DNA of 64,000 bases from Clostridium_I sp963725425 (GTDB taxonomy: Bacteria; Bacillota; Clostridia; Clostridiales; Clostridiaceae). Positions 8,399 to 18,568 of the stretch are shown one piece after another. The stretch's first letter is position 1; every line of letters starts with the position of its first letter. The notes beneath the pieces are model-generated. The model made no database searches. It worked only from the letters and a program-made list of their open reading frames with translations, and had not been told where the DNA came from. Location: assembly GCA_963725425.1 (NCBI GenBank), contig CAVRYJ010000044.1, forward strand, positions 186,001 through 250,000, in the 5' to 3' direction. The position numbers and the translations under genes were made by a program.

Positions 8399-9457
8399 AT
8401 GTTATCAAAGAAAGCTCTAGCAACGATTTCATTGGTTATTGCAATATCAGTAACTTTAGTTACACCAGTATTTGCAGCAGATAGTGATATTTATCTTTTA
8501 AGTGATACTTCAAAGCCTGCTTTTACTAAAGCAGATACAGCTCATATTTCTACGCAAAGAACAATAGGGTTAAATTCAGGGAACTATGGTTATGAATACA
8601 ATGGGAAAATTTATAAATTTGATGATGTCTCAACTCTTTTTAATAAAGACGGAAAAAATTTCACTCAAACTATGACAGATCTTCCAACTGCAGCAAATTC
8701 GGTACATGATGTAAGTACTGCTTTAAGCGTAAGTTCAATTAGTGCAACCAGCACTTCCACTGTTACCGTTACTTTCAACAACACAGTTGCGGCTACAGAT
8801 GAAGTAGCATTGGCCTATACATTTAATGGAGTAGCAGTTCCAGCCAGTAATATAACATATTCAGGGACAACAGCTACATTAACTGGATTAACTTTAGTAA
8901 GCTCAACTGATGGAAAAACACCAGCTTATCAATTAGAAGTAAAGTCAGGAACTACTGAATTAGTTAATCAAAGTGTAGTTTTAAAAAACTCACTTATTGC
9001 TTCAGTGTCAGCTGTTCCAGATGTTTCTGTAGTTCAAAATGCACAACCTGTATTGCCTAGAACTGTTAATGTCACATATAAAGACGGGTCTTCAGCAGCA
9101 GTTCCTGTTACTTGGGGTTCTGTTATTACAAGTACCGCAGGAATAAAAAAGGTAGTAGGCAAAATAAGTGGCACAGCATTAACTGCAACAATTAATGTTA
9201 ATGTAACTGCCATAGATTATATTGATGATAGTGGTATTTCCATGGTCGACTATCCTACTTTGGGTATATATTTAGTAAATGTCCAGGTGGACAGTAGTGT
9301 AGCTAGTCTATCACTTAATGGTACGACCATGTATTATGAGGGGAATGATACTTTTCAATTATCTACTGTACTAACAAAAGGTTCAACAGTAACATTTAAT
9401 GCATATGATGCTACAGGAAAGCTATTAGTATCCAAGCCATATACAGTTCAGCAATAA
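8399..9457 (+). CDS. Secreted protein: shared N-terminal domain plus Ig-like domains
   Basis: A 352-residue protein with AGGAGG before the ATG, a signal peptide ending near VFAADS and the shared domain at 27-98. An SbsA-like Ig domain (about 105-195: TVTVTFNNTVAATDEVAL) and a Big4-type domain (about 200-285: NVTYKDGSSAAVPVTWG) follow, then a C-terminal beta-rich segment of about 65 residues. Fourth member of the tandem family. The next gene starts 33 bases downstream with its own ribosome site, so they may form an operon. Confidence 0.83.
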   Translation: MLSKKALATISLVIAISVTLVTPVFAADSDIYLLSDTSKPAFTKADTAHISTQRTIGLNSGNYGYEYNGKIYKFDDVSTLFNKDGKNFTQTMTDLPTAANSVHDVSTALSVSSISATSTSTVTVTFNNTVAATDEVALAYTFNGVAVPASNITYSGTTATLTGLTLVSSTDGKTPAYQLEVKSGTTELVNQSVVLKNSLIASVSAVPDVSVVQNAQPVLPRTVNVTYKDGSSAAVPVTWGSVITSTAGIKKVVGKISGTALTATINVNVTAIDYIDDSGISMVDYPTLGIYLVNVQVDSSVASLSLNGTTMYYEGNDTFQLSTVLTKGSTVTFNAYDATGKLLVSKPYTVQQ

Positions 9458-9490
9458 TATATTATCTACTAATGAGGGGGAATAACTAAA

Positions 9491-12400
9491 ATGAATTTCA
9501 ATATCTTTAAAAAAACCAGGGTGAGTTCAAAATCATTTAATATGTTTTTTTTGTTTAGTATCTTTTTTTGTCTAGTATTTTGTTTTTAAAGACCACAGCA
9601 TATGGTGCTGTACCTTATACATATACAGCTACGGTAAACAGCACAACTGCTGCATCTCAAGCTACAACAAATTCTGTAGACATAACCTTCGATTATCCTG
9701 TAACTAACATGTACACAACAGGAATAACAGTATATCAAACTAGCGGAACTGCATCAATGAAAACACCTAAAATACTGACATATGCAATAGATTCGACTAA
9801 TTCTAATGTTTTACACTTAACAATTGGAGCTTTAGATCCTACTGTTATAAGTTATGCCATAAAAATACAAAAGGGTGCATTAACATTTGGTTCTATTGGT
9901 AGCAATCCAGTATATACTCAATTAACGGATTTTATACTACCTTTTTCTTCAACGGATTTTGCAAGTGGATTTCAATCCGTATTTATGAATAATTCTGCAA
10001 ACAATTTAAATACAAATATTTTAAATTACAATTCACCAAGCGACATAAATCTTTATGTACCTAAAACATATATAACTTCAATTCAGACTACACATAAAGC
10101 GAATGGGTTGATTACACCTACAACAACGTTGCCCACAACTTATCCTAAATTAACAAGTATTACTATTAAGACTGATCCTTCTGTAATAAGATTAAAAGTT
10201 TCAGTTACTACTAGTCCTGCTAATACTACGTCTACTACAACTGGGACTACTGCTACAATAGCACAATTGGTTGATAAGGAGCTGTTCTCAAGTTCAAGTT
10301 CAGTTGGATTTACAACAGGTGTTGCCGGTCTTAACATTGATACAGGAAAAGACTATATAATTGAAGTAAAAGCTTATGATATTAATGGAAAACTCTTACA
10401 AGATTTTAGTCATACTGAGGACGTACAGACACTAGAGACTATTTCTAACTACGTGCCAAAAACCAGCACAAGTTCAAATAAAGTAGTTACCCTTTATAGC
10501 TTAATGAGCACCCAAGCTACACTTACATCATTGCTGACTTCTTTTGATCCAGCTAATTTAGATTCAATTAAAGTTGTATATCCAAATACTGGGGATACAA
10601 GACTTATATCAAATACCCAGGGTCAAAGCAATGATGCTGCAAATGTCCTTGCTAAGGCGTTGAGCGATAATAATGTTCAATATATTAAATTTGCATCCGC
10701 TCTGAGTATTACTCCAACGCAAGATGTGAAATTAGCAAGACCATCATCACCTAGTGAAAATGTTGTTTTAGATGGAACTGGATCGACCATTAATGGAAAT
10801 GTTACCATTGGCGGCGGACCTTCCGATACTAACATTTATGATTTAAGAAATCTAACTATAACGGGAAATTTAACTATAAATCTGTCCAACACTGGAGATT
10901 GTCTATTACCATCAAGTGTAATTGTAAAGGGAAGCACCATAATTACAAATAAAAAAAATCCTGAAGTTACAGATGTAGTATCACTGGATGATAAATCATT
11001 ATATGGAATAGGTGGAACTATACGCATAGGAATTAAATTTAGCGAACCTGTTTTTGTGGTTGGGAGTCCAATTTTAAATGTTGGAGTTGGAGTTGCTACA
11101 TATGACGATACTAGTACTCAGGCTCTAGTTAAAAGTGGTATAACTAATGAAATTGTTTTTGATTATAATGTAAAAGCAGGAGACTATATTCCAATTTTAA
11201 GTACATCAGCATCAGCTTTAGACCTTACTAATGGAGATATACAAGCTTCAGAAGGTGCATCTGGCATTTCAGCAACTACTACAGGGGCAAATTCAAAAGC
11301 CATATATTATTCATCTTCTTTACAGACGAATATTGTAGTAGATGGTGTAAGACCAAGCCTTAGTGGAATTACTGTAGTTAATGGTTCAGAAATAGTTTAT
11401 AAAGCAAGTAAGTTACTAGATAAAGTTTCATCTGAAAACACAGCCAATTGGGAAATAAGAATGTTAGATAATACTTCAGCTGGATTTACAGATTATACAC
11501 CTACAAATGCTGTCTTACAGGGAGATAATGAAACTGTTATAATGCAAATGCCTACAAGTATTATAGGTTCATTTACTAATGCAGCCATTGGGAACAATAC
11601 GGCAAGTGTATTTATGACTAGTGCTGTGACAGATAAGGCTGGGAACACTGCAAATGATAGTGTACTTATGGCTCAAGGTTCACTTGGAATAGCATGGCAT
11701 AATAGTATTTTGGGATTACCTACTGGTTATAAATATGAAGTAATCGTAGGAACAGGAACTACAGCTACTACAGAGTATGTTACTGCTGGTGGTGCCTTGT
11801 CAAACTCTATAACAGATGCATTATTAGCACCAGGTACAACAAGCATAACAGGATTAACAAATGGGCAAACATATAAAGTGATAGAGATAGCATCAGGGCA
11901 AGCACAAGTGGAACAAGACAAATCATTAACAAATATCACTTATACTGGAGTAGAAACAAATGCTACAGTGAAATCAAATATTACATTACCTATCGTATCT
12001 ACAGCAACACCGGCATCAACCATAACTTGGGCATCTACTAATCCTGCAGTTGTAATTACTGCTGGGTCAAATCCAGCAGTTTCAAATACTGGGGTAGTTA
12101 CAAGACCAATATATAGTGCTGGAGATAAAACAGGAGTAGTAACTGCTACAATCGTAAATGGCACTGCTAATGATACTAAGGATTTTGATATAACAGTTCT
12201 TAAGAAGGACTTTACAGCTACTCAATCTACATTTTCAGATAGTAACTTTACTGTTGTAGGAGACGGATATTTGTCTACAGATTTTAGTCCAGCATCAGGT
12301 TCAATAGAATTCACTGGTGGAACTACACCTACAACTTGGTCAATTGATGGTCTCACATATACCATAGGATATGTGAGTACGACAGGAAGCTCTATAGGAA

Positions 12401-12573
12401 CTGCTACAGTAACTGTATCAGGAACTAATACTGATTCTGTTGCAAGCGTCGCAACTACAAAAGCTATAACAGTAAAAAAAGATGGACAAACTAGAAATTT
12501 AACATTAAATATTCCAACTATAGTAGCAGGATCTACAGCTGCAAATGTTGCAGTTACAGTTACTGCTAACTAA
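9491..12573 (+). pseudogene. Large secreted Ig-like/beta-rich surface protein, one frameshift in the signal peptide
   Basis: The true start is the ATG at 9491 after GAGGGGG. The first frame runs 24 codons past a hydrophobic signal core and ends, and the long frame (to 12573, about 1000 residues) takes over. One missing base in the T7 run at 9563-9569 would join them into a normal signal peptide ending near TTAYGAVPYT. The mature part is Thr/Ser-rich and beta-rich, with repeated Ig-like modules (TNNI-like stretches such as VEQDKSLTNITYTGV and a bacterial Ig segment TWASTNPAV). There is no anchor motif. It is either a sequencing error in an intact gene or a gene switched off at its export signal. 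Confidence 0.72.
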
Positions 12574-12650
12574 GCAAGCAAACTCGATTCGCTGGCAAAA
12601 ACAACCCGATGTTCATGAACAAAGCAGTGAATAAATAAATATAAGCAAAA

Positions 12651-12687
12651 AGAGAGAATCGCCAGAGAGTCCTGGCGGTTCTCTTTT
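12651..12687 (+). terminator. Strong terminator of the recurrent GAGAATCGCCAG type
   Basis: AGAGAATCGCCAG pairs with CTGGCGGTTCTCT (one G-U pair), followed by TTTTGG. This is the best-paired member of the family. Confidence 0.8.
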
Positions 12688-12784
12688 GGTTCCATAAAAA
12701 AAGCCAGAATGCTGACCTATTATTTTGTTGATGATGGCTTATATGTTCACGAAACCAATTCGCTAACAATAAAGCAATATTATG

Positions 12785-12814
12785 TTGATTTTATTTCATA
12801 AGTAAGTATATAAT
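12785..12814 (+). promoter_or_regulatory. Promoter (TTGATT - 18 bp - TATAAT)
   Basis: TTGATT at 12785-12790 and TATAAT at 12809-12814 lie about 115 bases before the ChW gene start. Confidence 0.55.
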
Positions 12815-12930
12815 GTATTTGTGTGTCAAAACAAACAAAATCATAAATATATGATTAAAATTGTATGTAAAAGTAAATTTATGATATCATGTAAGAAAAT
12901 ATTTGGATAAACATAGGGGGGATTTTTTTA

Positions 12931-15900
12931 ATGAAGAAGAAGAGTTTAACTATTCTTATTGCAGTAGCTTTAACAGCAACAACAGCATTACCTGGAGCTA
13001 GTGTTTTCGCAGGCATTACACCAACAACAGTAACAACAGCAGCACCAAAAGCAGGGACAACAACAACAACAACAACAACAGCCACACCAGTAAATGCAGT
13101 AACAACAACGCCAGTAAAAGCAACAAGACCCACACCAGTAACAACAGCACCAGCATCAACATATGGTGTTGAATATGAGGGTCACGTTCAAAATATCGGA
13201 TGGCAGAAACAAGTATCAACAATTGGTGACCAAGCAGATATTGCTACTGTTAGTGAAGCAGGTACTGATGGAAAAGGGTTAAGAGTTGAAGCATTCAAAA
13301 TCACAGGAACTAATTTGCCACAAGGTGCAAGCATTACATACCAAAGTCAAGTACAGAACGTTGGGTGGCAGGCACCAGTTACTACAACTGGAAACACATC
13401 TATTGATTCTGCAATAGAAGCTGGTAAAGATGGACAAGGACTTAGAGAAGAAGCATTTAAAATAACTTTAGCTGGTCTTCCTGGATATGCAATAAAATAT
13501 CAAGCACACGTTCAAAATATCGGATGGCAGACTGCAGTAGAAAATTCCAATGGAACAGACATTAGTAAAGCAACAATAGCAGGTACAGTTGGAAAGGGTC
13601 TTAGAATTGAGGCATTAAGAATAGAACTTGTAAAAACTGAGGCTGAAAAAACAGCAGAAGTAACTGCAATCAATGCAGTACAGATGGCAGAAACAACAGG
13701 CGCAGCAGCAGATATATTAGCAGCAAAGACAGATGCTACATTAGTACAAGATACTGTACTAATGTAGCATTAACTGCTAGGATAAATGCTATAACAAACA
13801 CTAAAGATGTAACCGTTTCTTCTGTAAAAATTGCAAACGTTAACAATTTAACTGTAACATTTAGCAATGCACCAAAAGACACATCAAAAATTACATTTAC
13901 AGTAATGAATGGTACAACTCCTATAACTGTAACACCTACATGGAATGGAGGAGTAGCTACATTAACAACTGCATCGGATCTTCCAGCAAATACTTATACT
14001 GTTGATGTAAAAAATGGAACAACTGATCTTGGAACTACAAGCGTAACTGTAACAGATGAGAAAATTGCTAGTATTAAAATAACTTCAACTACATTAGCAG
14101 TTCAGACTGTTAACAATATTCAGACTGGATATGCAAGTTATAAAGTGTTAGATCAATATGGAGCTGATATTACTTCATCAGCTATTGCTAATGATATAAC
14201 ATTCCAAAGTGGAGTTGGTACAGTTTCAGGAAGTAATGGTGAAATTACAATAACACCAAGTACTAATATGAATCTTATTACATTCCCAACAATTAATATA
14301 ACTGCTTATGATTCAACAAGTGCAATTAATACAAGTGCTTCGTTAACTACATCTACACAAGAAGGAACATTAAGTAATTTTGTACTTGGAAAAGCATTAA
14401 CAAATGCTAATGGTAAAGTATTAACTGCAGGAGATACTACAGATGTATTCTACCTTCCATTTACAGCTACAGATATAAGTGGTAACCCTACATCAAATTA
14501 CAACTTGATTGTCAATGGTGTAGTTACAAACACAAGTACTACTGGTCTTAAAAATTGCATAACTTCAACAGATACTGATGTAACTGCTCAAATTGTAAAA
14601 GATCCAAATAATTCAAATAATGCAGTAATTCAAGTAACTGATAATGGAAATAATGTTCCTCAAGATATGCCACTAGTACTTAGTGCTATGACATATACAG
14701 CAAAGACTTCATCATTGAATGTTACATTGAAGAGAGAATCAGAAGTATATTCATTTAAATTACAGTCGCTAGCACAAGTTGTAGCTGAAAATGATAGTTC
14801 AGTAATAATTCCATTTACAGCTTTAGATGAAGATGGAAAAGCAATAAAAGCATATAGTAGTTTAGTTGGAGACGTTACATTCAGTGCGGGTACTTCACTT
14901 GAGCGAAATTCTGATGGAACTGCTTCACTAGTATTAAATGGACCATTCACATCTACTGGAAATCAAACTGTAACAGCAAATACAAAAGCGGGACAATATA
15001 GTTCATTAAATATAAGTGTTCAAGATCCTTGGATAGCTGATAGTGTAGCTATAGCTCCAGCAAAATTTACAAATTGTGTTGAACCTGGTAACACACAAAT
15101 ATTAGACTTTGGATATAATAAAGGTGGTTTATCCGCAATAGATCAATATGGTAGAAGTATTAATATGACAGGTAATTATGGTAATTACGAAGTTGTACCA
15201 GTTAGTAGTAATCCTGCTGTTGTTAGTGTTTCGAGTTTTGCTGCTGGAGGAACAGGTATTAGTATTACCGGCGTAGCAGCAGGAACAGCAACAATTTCAT
15301 TCAATGTGATTGATACATCTAAGCCAGTTGCAACTCAGGTAATATCTACGAATTCACAAACAATGTCAGTTGTGGATGGTAATAATATTACAGGATATAC
15401 AATAAGTACAGTTACAACTCCAATAATGGCCGAACCCGTTATTGCAAGAGATGGAGTTAGCGTTCAATATACAAGTACAGATTATCTTGCTAACCCAGTT
15501 GTTTACGGTACAACAGCAAGCGGAGCAAAAGTAAAATTAGCGCCTCAAACTAAATCTGCAATTACAGGTTTATCCACCAACACAATAATTTCAGCAACCT
15601 TTGATAATAAAGCTGACTTTACTACTATAGGTGGAGCTTCTAATAACACGGCAGGTGCTGTTCCAAAGGATCCATGTGATATATATATTGCTGGAATAGC
15701 AACAACAAACTATGCAACAACAGCAAGTACTAATTTATCAGTATCAATAATGGGTACTGATGGACTTGTACATACATTAACAACACCTATTAATTCTACA
15801 AATGCACCAATATTAGCTACTTCAGTGGGTATTTACGTTGCCTCCCAGAAATGCTGGTCTTTCAGTAGATAGTACTGGAAATAATGTAACAATTGACTTA

Positions 15901-16188
15901 TCAAAAATAAATTTAACTGCTTGTGGATTAACACCTGGTTGTTATTTGACTAAGAATACATTCTCAGGTGCTATAGGTAAAAAAATGCTTTATATGGGTC
16001 CTGTTGATCGATATGGAAAATTGGATGGTAATTTAGACAGTATTACACAAACTTCAGTTTCACCAGCAGGTGAATTTAGTGTAGATAGTACTGGACTTAT
16101 CTCAGGTACGCCTGTAGCTGGACAGGTTGTTACAATTACTGGTACAGCTAACGGATTTGGAAAGACAATTAATATAATATTCAAATAG
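12931..16188 (+). pseudogene. Secreted ChW-repeat protein with long Ig-like C-terminus, two frameshifts
   Basis: The start ATG at 12931 follows AGGGGGG and the signal peptide ends near VFAGIT. A Thr-rich linker is followed by three ChW repeats (about 75-235: HVQNIGWQ and AGTDGKGLRVEA units). The first frame stops at 13767. The rest continues in a second frame (to 15872) and then a third (to 16188). Losing one base near 13756-13759 and gaining one G near 15840 explains both shifts; after correction the product is about 1085 residues. The C-terminal part (KVLDQYG, VDVKNGTTDLG) matches the end of the ChW/LRR protein at 56661. ChW repeats are thought to act in surface attachment or substrate binding. 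Confidence 0.78.
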
Positions 16189-16234
16189 TGGTAAATAATT
16201 ATTAAACAAAAATGTTAACGTGAAATTAAAAAGG

Positions 16235-16269
16235 ACAAACCCCCAGGGCATGATTGCCGGGGGTTTTGT
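16235..16269 (+). terminator. GC-rich terminator hairpin
   Basis: ACAAACCCCCAGGGC and GCCGGGGGTTTTGT form a stem around ATGATT, 46 bases after the ChW gene stop. Confidence 0.75.
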
Positions 16270-16293
16270 CACATAGTGGGGGGGAAATAAGTT

Positions 16294-17085
16294 ATGAGTA
16301 AAAAATCAAAAACAATAGCATTAACTTTTGGTGTGGTCATTATAGGTATTTGCTTAGCTTTAGTAGTTTTTTTTCAAAGTGGGACTACCACAAAAGCAAG
16401 CCCAAAATCAATTTCAGTATATTTAGCTGGAGATTCAACTGTTTCAAATTATCCTAGTAAAGAGGCTCCAAGAGCTGGGTGGGGACAAGTCCTACATAAG
16501 TATTTCACAAATAATGTTATTGTAAAAAATGATGCAATATCAGGGCGAAGTTCAAAGAGTTTTATAGACGAAGGAGCTTTAAAGAAAATATTAAATCAAA
16601 TAAAGCCAAATGATTATTTATTAATTCAATTTGGACACAATGATGAGAAGAAAAATGATAGTGCCAGATATACTAATCCGGATACTACTTTTAAAAGCTA
16701 CCTAAAGCAATATATTGATGGTGCAAGAAAACACAAGGCCATCCCCATATTAATTACTCCGGTGGCAAGAAGGGATTTTGATAAGAATGGTAAAATTGTA
16801 GCCACTCATGGCAAGTATCCACAAGCTATGAAGGATTTAGGTAAGGAAGAAAATGTTCCAGTTATTGATTTAAGTACTATAAGTCAGGCTTATTTTGGGT
16901 CTCTAGGTGCAGAAAAAACAAAGAGCATCTTCTTATATTTAAAACCGGGATATAATAAAAATTATCCTAAAGGCGCAGGAGACGACACCCATTTTCAAGA
17001 AAATGGAGCAAACGCAGTTGCAAAAATAATTATTAATGAATTAAAAAAATCTAACATTGGTTTAAAAAACTATATTTTAAAATAA
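16294..17085 (+). CDS. Secreted SGNH-hydrolase, rhamnogalacturonan acetylesterase-like
   Basis: A 263-residue protein with GGGGGG before the ATG and an N-terminal hydrophobic helix (residues 9-28) that acts as signal or anchor. The block order of SGNH/GDSL esterases is present: AGDSTV (nucleophile S48), ISGRSSKSF, QFGHNDEK (GxND block) and the final DDTHF with the catalytic Asp/His pair. GDSTV plus DDTHF is typical of the rhamnogalacturonan acetylesterase branch (pectin deacetylation), but related members act on other acetylated sugars. It lies between surface-protein genes, which fits work on wall or plant polysaccharide. Confidence 0.87.
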   Translation: MSKKSKTIALTFGVVIIGICLALVVFFQSGTTTKASPKSISVYLAGDSTVSNYPSKEAPRAGWGQVLHKYFTNNVIVKNDAISGRSSKSFIDEGALKKILNQIKPNDYLLIQFGHNDEKKNDSARYTNPDTTFKSYLKQYIDGARKHKAIPILITPVARRDFDKNGKIVATHGKYPQAMKDLGKEENVPVIDLSTISQAYFGSLGAEKTKSIFLYLKPGYNKNYPKGAGDDTHFQENGANAVAKIIINELKKSNIGLKNYILK

Positions 17086-17101
17086 ACAAAGAACAGGGAA
17101 A

Positions 17102-17191
17102 CAGAGAAGCAGTTGTCAAGTAACAGGTTTCAGATATCAGTTGAAACAATAACTGGTATCTGGAACTTGGAATCTGGCAACTGCTTCTCTG
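17102..17191. repeat. Long imperfect inverted repeat (about 41-base arms)
   Basis: Arms CAGAGAAGCAGTTG... and ...CAACTGCTTCTCTG enclose a short loop, with about 80 percent pairing across 41 bases. It follows the esterase gene by 17 bases. The terminator tail GACGTGGCGGTTCTT follows directly, so the long hairpin seems to have been inserted into a terminator of the recurrent family. Confidence 0.7.
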
Positions 17192-17295
17192 ACGTGGCGG
17201 TTCTTATTCTTGCTCCTGAAAATAGTCCATGGTTTTCAAAAAACACTGATGTAATGAACAGTATGAAATAACTGGATACTTTCCCTATTATTTTG

Positions 17296-17324
17296 ATGAA
17301 ATATCCCAATATATGCTATATAAT
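17296..17324 (+). promoter_or_regulatory. Orphan copy of the secreted-family promoter (ATGAAA - 17 bp - TATAAT)
   Basis: The block ATTATTTTGATGAAATATC with TATAAT at 17319-17324 matches the promoters at 2200, 4621 and 6782, and is followed by a GGGGGGAAAG ribosome-site-like sequence at about 17386. No family gene follows; the next start codon is that of the split M16 protease at 17610, which it may drive. Confidence 0.55.
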
Positions 17325-17434
17325 GAACGTGATATATATTTATCAAATAAATATATATATTGGAAACATAAAATTCAAAACGTATGGGGGGAAAGTAAAG
17401 ATAGTTTTTTATTTCATATGGACTATATATTAAG

Positions 17435-17590
17435 GCATCATCAAAGAAATAACAAGTCAGTATTCTGGTCTACTTTGTGCTATGCTTCGTCGCCATAACC
17501 ATTACATAGCCAACGCTTGCGCAGGTAATGCCTCCTTGCCTACCGCAAAATATCCTCAGAATCTTTGACTTGTTATTTCTTTTCAGATGC
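17435..17590. repeat. 156-bp element with 25-bp inverted terminal repeats
   Basis: The ends GCATCATCAAAGAAATAAC... and its near-reverse complement ...TTGTTATTTCTTTTCAGATGC make 25-base inverted repeats. Related sequence recurs in reverse at 12693-12745 and 59630-59672, and the inner CGCTTGCG..GGTAATG part recurs near 52460. It looks like a small non-coding mobile element. The short open frames over it at 12.6 and 17.4 kb are translations of the repeat, not genes. Confidence 0.55.
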
Positions 17591-17609
17591 CTAAAAGAGG
17601 GGTTATACA

Positions 17610-17705
17610 ATGAAAATATTTTTAAAAAAAATCACTACAGTTATTTTAACATTTCTTATGTTATTTTCTTCATGTAATATGGCACTTGTTGGACAAACTG
17701 TTTAG
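17610..17705 (+). pseudogene. M16 metalloprotease, 5' fragment (signal peptide), cut by IS66
   Basis: An ATG at 17610, after AGAGGGG, encodes 31 residues with a lipoprotein/secretory signal core (KKITTVILTFLMLFSSCNMA). The stop TAG at 17703-17705 is formed by the first base of the IS66 element. The reading frame resumes across the 9-bp flanking duplication at 20530 and continues as the M16 protease, so this is the export signal of that protein. Confidence 0.85.
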
Positions 17706-17787
17706 TAAGCGATGGAACAAACACCGTAATGTAAATTAACCTCCCATTTGATATACTTTGATAAAGTAATCGATAGGAGGTTTTATT

Positions 17788-18123
17788 TTGAGATCAACAA
17801 CTAATGATCAGCTTCTTTGGGAGCAGCGAATTAATGAAAGAGCTAAAAGTGGAATGTCAGTTTCAGAATGGTGTAAAAACAATGAAATTAGCAAAAGTAG
17901 GTATCATTATTGGAATCATAAAATCAGCAAAAAACAGAAACCGGATAACAAAATGGCATTTGTTGAAATAACTCCAATCCTTTTAAATGCCGAGAAACCA
18001 ATAAGCGATTCAGCTAAATCGGATGATTTCCAGATATTTTTCAAGAGTATACAGGTAACAGTTCCAAGTAATTTCAATCAAACTTCTTTAGCAGGACTAA
18101 TGAAAGTTCTGCAGAAACTATGA
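17788..18123 (+). CDS. tnpA: IS66 TnpA-like accessory protein
   Basis: A 111-residue protein starting at TTG 17788, seven bases after AGGAGG. Residues 1-50 form the helix-turn-helix typical of IS66 OrfA (WEQRINERAKSGMSVSEWC and SRYHYWNHKI). It is needed with TnpB and TnpC for IS66 transposition. Its stop overlaps the ATG of tnpB (ATGA). Confidence 0.85.
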   Translation: MRSTTNDQLLWEQRINERAKSGMSVSEWCKNNEISKSRYHYWNHKISKKQKPDNKMAFVEITPILLNAEKPISDSAKSDDFQIFFKSIQVTVPSNFNQTSLAGLMKVLQKL

Positions 18124-18490
18124 TACAGCATATAGCCGATGAGGCTGAACATATCTATATTGCTCTTGGTGCAACAGATTTTCGTAAGCAACAAAATGGA
18201 CTTGCTACATTGGTTTCATTGAAATTCAAACTTGATCCTTACTCTTAAAATGTGTTTTCTTGTTCTGCAATAAACGGCATAACTCACTTAGGGCATTACG
18301 CTGGGATAAAAATGGCTTTGTTTTGGTTACAAAATTTCTTGCTGATGATATGAAATTTCAGTGGCCAAAGAATGAAGGCGAAATAAGAGATATAACAAAA
18401 CGTCAAATGGAATGGCTTTTGGAGGGTCTGCAAATTGATCAGAAAAAGGTACATAAAGAAAATATTAATACTGAAAATATGATTTTTTAA
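18120..18490 (+). pseudogene. tnpB: IS66 TnpB (IS66 Orf2 family), broken
   Basis: The frame from ATG 18120 shows the TnpB signature YIALGATDFRK but meets TAA at 18246. The conserved continuation (FCNKRHNSLRALRWDKNGFVL..KFQWP) is in another frame from about 18260. So there is one nonsense change (probably CAA to TAA) and one frameshift close together. The element is therefore unlikely to move by itself unless another copy supplies TnpB. Confidence 0.85.
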
Positions 18491-18568
18491 TATCACCTAA
18501 AAGCTAGTATAATAGCCGTTTTTCTGGTATAATATAATTAATTGATTAACCAGAAAGGAGCCTTTAAA

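Larger units (their letters stand above)
12574..12930. other. Spacer with 3' element, terminator, repeat fragment and promoter
   Basis: It contains a TTCATGAACAAAGCAG sequence of the recurrent 3' element (about 12611), the terminator at 12651-12687, a reverse copy of the GCATCATCAA repeat element (12693-12745) and the promoter at 12785-12814. No gene is seen. Confidence 0.55.

Noticed and set aside
12566..12769. Minus-strand open frame reading HHQQNNRSAFW
   Set aside because: It is a translation of the reverse copy of the 17435-type repeat and of a terminator; the same words (HHQRNNKSVFW) appear in the frame at 17313-17498 over the other copy.
12879..13222. Minus-strand frames rich in Val/Leu opposite the ChW gene
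   Set aside because: They mirror the ACA/GCA codon-rich linker of the coding strand and have no start signals.
17313..17498. Open frame of 61 codons before the M16 signal peptide
   Set aside because: It starts inside the orphan promoter and ends in the repeat element; no ribosome site.
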